From positions 62,001 through 126,000 of the forward strand of contig JADLHG010000031.1 in assembly GCA_020848905.1 (NCBI GenBank): DNA of 64,000 nucleotides, written 5' to 3'. Position 1 is the stretch's first letter. Every line of letters begins with the position of its first letter. Shown piece by piece: positions 58,746 to 64,000 of this stretch. The notes beneath the pieces are model-generated. The model was not told where the DNA came from. It did no database searches and worked only from the letters and a program-made list of their open reading frames with translations. The position numbers and the translations under genes were made by a program. The stretch comes from Deltaproteobacteria bacterium. GTDB lineage: Bacteria; Myxococcota_A; Polyangia; GCA-2747355; JADLHG01.

Positions 58746-60032
58746 TTACTTCCCGCTCGCCCGCTTGCCGGCCTCGCGAAAGAGCGCGAGCCAGCTGTCC
58801 TGCGTCGGGCCGTCCAGTCCGAAGAGCTGCAGCTCCAGGCGATGCGCCGTCCCCTCCTTGGCGCAGAGCATCACGTTGGCCCAGATGTCGAAGTTGGCCC
58901 CCCACCCCTGGACCGTGAGCTTGGCCAGGTGGTTGATCGGCAGCGCCGGGGGACCCGCCATCTCGAGCCCCTGCGCCGTCATGCTGCGCGCCGTGTACTG
59001 CCCCGGCGTGGTCTTCGATCGGCTCATGACCTGGAAGTCCGCCGGATGGCGCGGCCCCCAGAGGGTCGTGTCCGAGGGGGCTACCGCGGAGGCCGGACGC
59101 GCCCCCGCCTTGACCACGGGCGCAGCCTTGGGCTGAGCGCCCGTCGCCTCGAGGCCCGAGACGAGCGGGGGGATCTGCGGCAGCACCGCCGCCGCGAAGG
59201 CGCGCAGTCCCGAGTTCGTGAACCAGACGGGCCGGGGCAGGTCGTCGGCGGCGAGCTGCTTGCCCTGGTAGAGCGCCCCCGCTACCTCGTCGGACAGAAG
59301 CAGAAGCTCGGCGATCCGCTGGTGGTCGCCTGCCGCCTGCGGGTCGTGGTGGTGCGCCATCACCGTGGCCAGCATGTCCGGCAGATTCCACTTGGCTGCG
59401 ACCACCATGCCCAGCTCGATGTGGTAGCGCTCGAGAGCCTCCCGCCAGAAGGTCTCTGGCATCACCTGGGCCTCCTTGTCAGCGGCCCAGATTTGCTCGA
59501 AGACCGCGAGCGCGATCGTCTTGCCGAAGTCGTGCAGGAGCCCGGCGATGAAGGCGTCGCTCCCCTCCACCCCGATGCGCGGACCCACCTGGTGGCAGAA
59601 GACCGCGCTGATGAGCGCCTCCTGCCAGACCCGGCGCTTCAGCGTGACGAGCGGTCCGGCACCGCACGCGCTGGCCCCGATGGTCAGGGCCATGACGACG
59701 CGCGTGAGCTCCTTCGTCCCGATGCGGGTCACCGCCCGTTCGAGCGTGGTCACGGGCTCCGTGGAGCGAAAGGCCGCGGAGTTGGCCATGCGGATGATCT
59801 CCGCGGCCAGAGCCTGGTCCGCCGCGATGTTGCGGCAGAGCTCTTTCATGTCGAAGTCCGCGCGGGCCACGATCTGGCTCACGCGCGTCGCGATGGCCGG
59901 GTAGGGCGGCACGGAGACGTCGCCCTTGGTGATGCGTTCCAGCACGCGCTCCTCGAGCGCGAGGCTCATGAGTCCCGCCGGCGGTTCCCCCCCTATTCCG
60001 GCGCCCGTCGTCTTCCCGTCAGGGCTCTGCAT
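58746..60032 (-). CDS. HDOD-domain protein with C-terminal PilZ-like domain
   Basis: 428 residues. HDOD domain at about 30-225 with PPYPAIATRVSQIVARADFDMKELCRNIAADQALAAEIIRMANSAAF and an intact AGLLHDFGKTIAL. After a Pro/Ala linker, residues about 320-425 look like a degenerate PilZ domain (YTARSMTAQGLEM, NHLAKLTVQGWGANFDIWANVML, HRLELQLFGLDGPTQDSW); the RxxxR and D/NxSxxG residues that bind cyclic di-GMP are mostly missing. PilZ is my inference. The ATG at 60032 follows AAGGACAGG; a TTG at 60068 overlapping the upstream stop is an alternative that adds 12 residues. Confidence 0.78.
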   Translation of the reverse strand: MQSPDGKTTGAGIGGEPPAGLMSLALEERVLERITKGDVSVPPYPAIATRVSQIVARADFDMKELCRNIAADQALAAEIIRMANSAAFRSTEPVTTLERAVTRIGTKELTRVVMALTIGASACGAGPLVTLKRRVWQEALISAVFCHQVGPRIGVEGSDAFIAGLLHDFGKTIALAVFEQIWAADKEAQVMPETFWREALERYHIELGMVVAAKWNLPDMLATVMAHHHDPQAAGDHQRIAELLLLSDEVAGALYQGKQLAADDLPRPVWFTNSGLRAFAAAVLPQIPPLVSGLEATGAQPKAAPVVKAGARPASAVAPSDTTLWGPRHPADFQVMSRSKTTPGQYTARSMTAQGLEMAGPPALPINHLAKLTVQGWGANFDIWANVMLCAKEGTAHRLELQLFGLDGPTQDSWLALFREAGKRASGK

Positions 60033-60064
60033 GCGGGCCTGTCCTTCTGTGTGGGACGGTCTGC

Positions 60065-60556
60065 TCAACCGGACCAGAATCTAACGGGTCCCACGTCGAT
60101 GTGCACGAATCCTTGCTTATGGTAACAGCCCACGCCGCCTGGCGGATAGCGGCGAAAGTACGCGCAGAGGTCGGTGACGGGCACTCCGGGGAGTCGGATG
60201 TCGAGCGCCTGGCCGTGGACGTGCCGGCTGCGCAGGGCCACCTTGTGTCCGGCCTCGCGCAGGGCCTCGTTCAGGCCGCGGGTCCGGAAGGCCGACAGGA
60301 CCTCGACGCGCCTGCGCGAGAGCCGCTTCGCGGCGTCGAGCAGGCTGAGCACGAGGCGAGGGTCCATCAGGGTGTAGCGGCGGTCTCGCCCGCAGCGGAA
60401 GAAGCGATTCAGCGCGGCGGGCGGGGGCAGCGGAAAGGGGGCGACCTCGAGACGCTCGCCCGTGCGCAGGTTCACGAGCAGGACCCCGCCGGCCTCGGGA
60501 CGCGCCGGTCGAGGGATCGCCACGAGGACCGCCGCCAGAACCAGCACGCACCGCAT
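60065..60556 (-). CDS. M15/DUF882-type peptidoglycan peptidase-like protein
   Basis: 163 residues with signal peptide MRCVLVLAAVLVAIPRPARP. The C-terminal domain matches the YcbK/DUF882 branch of the M15 D,D-carboxypeptidase-like fold: LSAFRTRGLNEALR, the zinc ligands in SRHVHGQALDIRLPG (HxxGxxxD), and HIDVGPVRFW (third ligand). All three ligands are present, so an active exported enzyme that trims peptidoglycan stems is likely. The ATG at 60556 is two bases from the predicted sigma-54 transcription start. Joined to the HDOD-PilZ gene, it may open the wall for the flagellum. Confidence 0.82.
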   Translation of the reverse strand: MRCVLVLAAVLVAIPRPARPEAGGVLLVNLRTGERLEVAPFPLPPPAALNRFFRCGRDRRYTLMDPRLVLSLLDAAKRLSRRRVEVLSAFRTRGLNEALREAGHKVALRSRHVHGQALDIRLPGVPVTDLCAYFRRYPPGGVGCYHKQGFVHIDVGPVRFWSG

Positions 60557-60568
60557 GCGCGGATCTCC

Positions 60569-60584
60569 AGCAAGCGGCGTGCCC
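60569..60584 (-). promoter_or_regulatory. Sigma-54 promoter for the peptidase/HDOD-PilZ pair
   Basis: Minus strand GGGCACGCCGCTTGCT. Like the promoter at 10620, it starts GGGCACG and would give a transcript starting about two bases before the ATG. Confidence 0.7.
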
Positions 60585-60624
60585 ACTCGCGGCGACGCGG
60601 ATCCATGCACTTGGGTCGCTCCGC

Positions 60625-60661
60625 GCGTCAGGGCGCGGGGGGGCCGCCAGCTCCTTGACGC
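60625..60661. promoter_or_regulatory. Inverted pair of TGACGC-type activator half-sites
   Basis: GCGTCAGG (60625-60632) and CCTTGACGC (60653-60661) form an inverted repeat 41-77 bases upstream of the minus-strand sigma-54 promoter, and also lie upstream of the divergent sigma-28 promoter. Confidence 0.5.
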
Positions 60662-60682
60662 TCCGCGGGGGCGACTGCCTCC

Positions 60683-60709
60683 TCAAGCGCGGCTCCGGAC
60701 TGCCGTTGA
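60683..60709 (+). promoter_or_regulatory. Sigma-28 promoter of the HDOD-kinase pair
   Basis: TCAAGCGC-N11-GCCGTTGA, the same -10 half as flagellin 1, ending 17 bases before the ATG at 60727. It also indicates that an in-frame start at 60655 is not used. Confidence 0.75.
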
Positions 60710-60726
60710 GGGAGATAGGAGGCCCC

Positions 60727-61599
60727 ATGCCGGTCGTGAACCTCGAGCTCCTGATGTCCCGTGTGGACAACCTGCCTACCCTACCCATGGTAGCGCTGCA
60801 GGTCTCGGAGCTGGTGAACGACCCCGACTGCGACAGCGCGCACATCGCGCAGGTCATGCAGGAGGATCAGGCCCTCACCTCGCGGGTGCTCGCCCTCGTC
60901 AACTCCGCCTACTATGCCATCCCCGGGGGGGTGGCCGACGTGCGTCGCGCGATCTCCTACCTGGGCTACAACACGGTCTACCAGCTCGTCCTGACCGTAT
61001 CGGTCTTTCAGAACCTCCCGGCGGTGCCGGGTACCAAGTTCAGCATCCGCGAGCTCTGGAAGCACTCGCTCGGCGTGGCGATCGCCTCGGAGGCGGTGGC
61101 CAAGCACCTCAAGCACCCTGCCCCCGAGGAGGCCTTCACCGCCGGCCTGCTCCACGACATCGGCAAGGTGGCGATGGCCTCCGTGGCGCACAAGATACTC
61201 GAGGAGGTGGTCCAGTCCGCCGTGCAGAAGGGGGTGACCTTCCGCGAGAGCGAGCGCGAGATCGGGCTGCCGGGGCACGACTACGTCGGACGCCGGCTCT
61301 CGGAGAAGTGGCGCCTGCCGGCGAGCGTGCAGGCGGCCATCGGCTACCACCACAGCCTCGACCCGCGGGCGCGCCTCTCGCTACCGAAGACGGCGCACGC
61401 GATGGCGGACGTCGTGGCGCTCGCGGACGTGATCTGTCGGCGCTGCAACATCGGAAACGGCGGGGACGAAGTGATCCCCGAGCCGGTGCAGGAGGTCCTC
61501 GATCGGCTGAACCTGAGCGACACGGCGCTCGTGAGCGTGGCGGACGAGCTGCCGCGGGCCATCGAGCGGTCGAAGCGGTTCTTGGAGCTCCTCGGGTAA
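60727..61599 (+). CDS. HDOD-domain signalling protein
   Basis: 290 residues, almost only HDOD: NLPTLPMVALQVSELVNDPDCDSAHIAQVMQEDQALTSRVLALVNSAYYAIPGG, then AFTAGLLHDIGKVAMAS with intact HD, and GHDYVGRRLSEKWRLPASVQAAIGYHH. Closest in the window to the standard HDOD architecture. The ATG at 60727 follows GGAGATAGGAGG. Followed 22 bases later by a hybrid kinase, with which it probably forms one signalling unit. Confidence 0.9.
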   Translation: MPVVNLELLMSRVDNLPTLPMVALQVSELVNDPDCDSAHIAQVMQEDQALTSRVLALVNSAYYAIPGGVADVRRAISYLGYNTVYQLVLTVSVFQNLPAVPGTKFSIRELWKHSLGVAIASEAVAKHLKHPAPEEAFTAGLLHDIGKVAMASVAHKILEEVVQSAVQKGVTFRESEREIGLPGHDYVGRRLSEKWRLPASVQAAIGYHHSLDPRARLSLPKTAHAMADVVALADVICRRCNIGNGGDEVIPEPVQEVLDRLNLSDTALVSVADELPRAIERSKRFLELLG

Positions 61600-61621
61600 C
61601 CGAGCGAAGGGGGACGCGAAG

Positions 61622-63322
61622 ATGTCATCGACAAGGAACAGGATGTCGTCCAACAGCGCGCCACCCGGTCTGCAGATCGACGCCCTTCAGCTCCTCACCG
61701 ACCTGGCCGAGGCGATGCTGATCGTGGAGCGCCCCGAGCGCACGATCCTCGCCACCAATCCGCGCTGCGAGGACGTGACCGGCTACGGGGCCGGCGAACT
61801 GGTGGGCGGGCGGCTCGACCTCCTCGCGGCCGAACGCGTGGTCAGCCGCGTCCCCCCGCTGGACTTCGCGAACCTCCTCTCGCGCCCCGGGCTGCACGAA
61901 GAGGTCCCCCTGCGCCGTCGGGACGGCTCGCACTTCGTGGCCTCGGTCCACGTCTCGGTCAGCGAGGATCCGCGCCAGCAGATCGCCCTGCTCCTGCTGC
62001 GCGATCAGACCGCGCGCCTCATGCTCGAGCGCGAGCTCATCACCAAGCACATGGCGCTTCGCGAGGCCTACCAGGACCTCGAGCGCATGAACTCCGAGAT
62101 CACCACCGCGAACGCCGAGCTCAAGACCACGCGGCGCCACCTCATGCAGCTCGAGAAGATGGCCACCATCGGCAAGTTTGCCGCCGGGGTGGCGCACGAG
62201 GTCAATAACCCCATGACCTTCGTGCTGCAGAATCTGCAGCTCCTGCAGAGCTACGCGGGCTATATCGTGCCGATCGTGAGCAGCCACCTCGCGCGCCACG
62301 GTGACCGGACCGGTGAGCCCGGCCTGCTCGAGGAGATCCGTGGCGAGCTGCACCAGGTGATCGACGAGACGCTCCAGGGCGCGGACCGCGTGAGCCGGCT
62401 CGTGAAGCAGCTCCACGCCTTCTCGAACGTGAGCGACCAGGCGGCCACGCTCACCGACCTGCGGCAGATCCTCGAGACCTCGATCATGATGGTCCAGAAC
62501 CAGATCCGCTATCGCGCGCGCCTCGAGCGGCACTTCTTCGAGACGCCGCGGGTGGTCTGCGTGCCGGGCCAGATCAGCCAGGTCCTGGTGAACCTGCTCG
62601 TGAACGCGATGCAGGCCCTCGAGGGGCGCGACTTCGAGGGCAACGTGATCGTCGTGCGGCTCTCGACCCGCGGCGACATGATCCTGCTCGAGGTCGAGGA
62701 CAACGGGTGCGGCATCGCCCCCGAGCACCTAGGGCGCGTGCTCGACCCCTTCTTCACCACCAAGCCGGCGGGCAAGGGGACGGGGCTCGGCCTCGCGCTC
62801 TCCGCGAGCGTCGTGCACCAGCACGGCGGCACGATCGAGGTGGAGAGTCAGCTCGGGACGGGGACGACGGTGCGCGTCCTGCTCCCCATCCAGAGCCCCC
62901 ACAAGGTCGGCACGCGCATCACGGACGCCGTGGAGCCGGTGGCGCACCAGGCCCGCATCCTCCTCGTGGACGACGAGGAGACCCTGCTCCGGGCCTCGCA
63001 GCGGAGCTTCGGGCGCCAGCACCAGGTGCGCACGGCGCTCGGTCCGAATGAGGCGCTCCTGCGGCTCGCCGAGGACTCGCAGGTGGATCTGGTCCTGTCG
63101 GACCTCATGATGCCGGACATGGACGGGCTGAGCCTCTGCCGCGAGATCCTGGTCCGGTATCCCCACCTGAAGGGGCGGGTCATGCTCATGACCGGCGGGG
63201 TCTTCACCGACGCTGTGCAGGCCGAGATCAGCGCTTCGGGGCTGCAGGTGCTCCGCAAGCCGTTCGACGGGCAGGATCTGCAGCGGGCGCTGTCGGCGGT
63301 GGGGGGGCCGCGTCTCGAGTAG
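61622..63322 (+). CDS. PAS hybrid histidine kinase with C-terminal receiver
   Basis: 566 residues, soluble. PAS domain at about 20-130, a coiled-coil linker, DHp helix with AAGVAHEVNNPMTFVL (His192), HATPase domain (NLLVNAMQALEG, DNGCGIAPEHL, GKGTGLGLALSASV), then a receiver (from about 440; ILLVDDEETLL, VDLVLSDLMMPDMDG, VLRKPFDGQDL). The kinase and receiver on one chain permit an internal phosphorelay. Co-transcribed with the preceding HDOD gene from a sigma-28-like promoter. Its last 95 bases overlap the convergent deacetylase gene. Confidence 0.92.
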   Translation: MSSTRNRMSSNSAPPGLQIDALQLLTDLAEAMLIVERPERTILATNPRCEDVTGYGAGELVGGRLDLLAAERVVSRVPPLDFANLLSRPGLHEEVPLRRRDGSHFVASVHVSVSEDPRQQIALLLLRDQTARLMLERELITKHMALREAYQDLERMNSEITTANAELKTTRRHLMQLEKMATIGKFAAGVAHEVNNPMTFVLQNLQLLQSYAGYIVPIVSSHLARHGDRTGEPGLLEEIRGELHQVIDETLQGADRVSRLVKQLHAFSNVSDQAATLTDLRQILETSIMMVQNQIRYRARLERHFFETPRVVCVPGQISQVLVNLLVNAMQALEGRDFEGNVIVVRLSTRGDMILLEVEDNGCGIAPEHLGRVLDPFFTTKPAGKGTGLGLALSASVVHQHGGTIEVESQLGTGTTVRVLLPIQSPHKVGTRITDAVEPVAHQARILLVDDEETLLRASQRSFGRQHQVRTALGPNEALLRLAEDSQVDLVLSDLMMPDMDGLSLCREILVRYPHLKGRVMLMTGGVFTDAVQAEISASGLQVLRKPFDGQDLQRALSAVGGPRLE

Positions 63323-64000
63323 CGGCTTCGGTTTCAGCGTCCAATCCGACGAGCTCGCTCACCGGAACGCTGCGCAGTCCGAGACGCTCCAGTTCGTCGA
63401 GGAGCAAGGGGAGCACTTCCGCCGCGAGGTGGGTCTGGCCGCTCCTCGGCGCGTCGTGAAGGAGCAGGATCGCCCCTGGGCGCAGCGCAGGGCGGAGCCG
63501 GGCGAAGGCGGCCCGGGCCGTCCTTCCCGGGGCGTGGTCGAGGCCGCGGGCCGAGAAGGCTACCAGCTCGAGCCCCGCGAGGCGCACCCCGCGCACGAGC
63601 CGAGGACTCTGCGCCCCCGCCGGTGGACGAAAGAGGCGCGGCACCTTGCCCGTGGCGCGTGCGATCGCGTCCTGCACGCGCCGGAGCTCTTCCGCGACGC
63701 GCGCCGGTCGCGCGAAGGGCAGGTGCCAGGCGTGCGCGTGGGAGTGATTGCCGAGCTCGTGTCCGGCGGCGGCGATCTGGCCGAGCAGCGCGGGATGGGC
63801 CTCGGCGGCCCTGCCCACCACGAAGAACGTGGCGCGGTGCCCGCGGGCCGCGAGGAGCTCGAGGATCCTCGGCGTTCCCTCGGGGTGCGGGCCGTCGTCG
63901 AAGGTGAGCGACAGGAGCCCCGGGGTGCCGCTCGCGCCGATCACCGGACGGGCCAGCAGTCCCGAGCCCACCGCGAGCGACCCGACGGCCACCGGAGCGA
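63228..64000 (-). CDS. Polysaccharide deacetylase (NodB-type), probably cut at the 5' end by the window
   Basis: Carbohydrate esterase 4 domain: LSLTFDDGPHPEGT (metal-binding Asp), FFVVGRAAEAHP, HELGNHSHAHAW (His ligands), LFRPPAG and ILLLHDAP. The reading frame is open to the window edge, and the first visible start (GTG at 63992) lies within a hydrophobic segment, so the true start and an export signal probably lie beyond. Likely substrate is peptidoglycan or an exopolysaccharide. The last 32 residues (Pro/Ala-rich) are encoded antisense to the kinase receiver domain. Confidence 0.85.
   Translation of the reverse strand, partial: APVAVGSLAVGSGLLARPVIGASGTPGLLSLTFDDGPHPEGTPRILELLAARGHRATFFVVGRAAEAHPALLGQIAAAGHELGNHSHAHAWHLPFARPARVAEELRRVQDAIARATGKVPRLFRPPAGAQSPRLVRGVRLAGLELVAFSARGLDHAPGRTARAAFARLRPALRPGAILLLHDAPRSGQTHLAAEVLPLLLDELERLGLRSVPVSELVGLDAETEAATRDAAPPPPTAPAADPARRTACGAPAAPKR

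Overview
This window is a nearly complete flagellar locus from a very GC-rich Gram-negative bacterium. P-ring and L-ring genes (flgI, flgH) and lipoprotein signals show an outer membrane. The GC content, an Asp-Gly-repeat lipoprotein, the many histidine kinases and HDOD proteins, and the mix of sigma-54 and sigma-28 control suggest a Myxococcota or other deltaproteobacterial-grade lineage. That placement is inference (about 0.5). I saw no tRNA, rRNA, CRISPR array, prophage or insertion sequence, and no intergenic stretch longer than about 300 bases.

Layout. 1-2215: housekeeping genes (nadC end, birA, rfbD). 2250-4995 (minus): a two-component set whose kinase carries a degenerate AhpD-like domain. 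5220-6880 (minus): neuA-neuB for a nonulosonic acid sugar. 6941-9018 (minus): flbD-motA-motB. 9214-10545: a FleQ/FlrA-type sigma-54 activator. 10648-13084: response regulator, PilT/PilU-type ATPase, outer-membrane protein and lipoprotein. 13287-22776: flgBC-fliEFGHI, a fliJ-motE fusion, fliK, flgDE. 22848-24215: HDOD protein. 24355-27439: fliLMNO. 27704-40627: fliPQR-flhBA-flhFG-fliA-flgFGAHIJ. 40661-45810: flgMNKL, csrA-fliW, maf. 46010-51872: two flagellins, two unrecognised proteins, flaG, fliD, fliS, fliT. 51869-63322: kinases, response regulators and four HDOD proteins, plus a CgeB-like glycosyltransferase and an M15-like peptidase. 63228-64000 (minus): a polysaccharide deacetylase cut by the window edge.

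Regulation can be read from the DNA. Six sigma-54 promoters (TGGC-N8-TTGC type) precede the response regulator/pilT operon, flgB, fliL, fliP, an unrecognised gene pair and the peptidase/HDOD pair. Each has a TTGACG-type element upstream, the probable site of the activator at 9214. About a dozen sigma-28-like promoters with a lineage-specific form (TCAAG..-N11-GCCGTTGW) precede neuBA, flbD-motAB, flgMNKL, both flagellins, flaG-fliD and at least three HDOD or kinase units. The hierarchy is therefore: sigma-54 plus activator makes the basal body, export gate and FliA; FliA then switches on filament, stator, sugar synthesis and the HDOD/kinase set; FlgM holds FliA back. CsrA-FliW probably adjusts flagellin translation, since the flagellin 1 leader has a GGA-loop hairpin and a GGA-containing Shine-Dalgarno.

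Most unusual items: the FliJ-MotE in-frame fusion, a FlgJ with a catalytically dead LytM-like tail, the HDOD/kinase proteins wired into the flagellar regulon, the AhpD-like sensor kinase, and two sigma-54 transcripts that appear almost leaderless.
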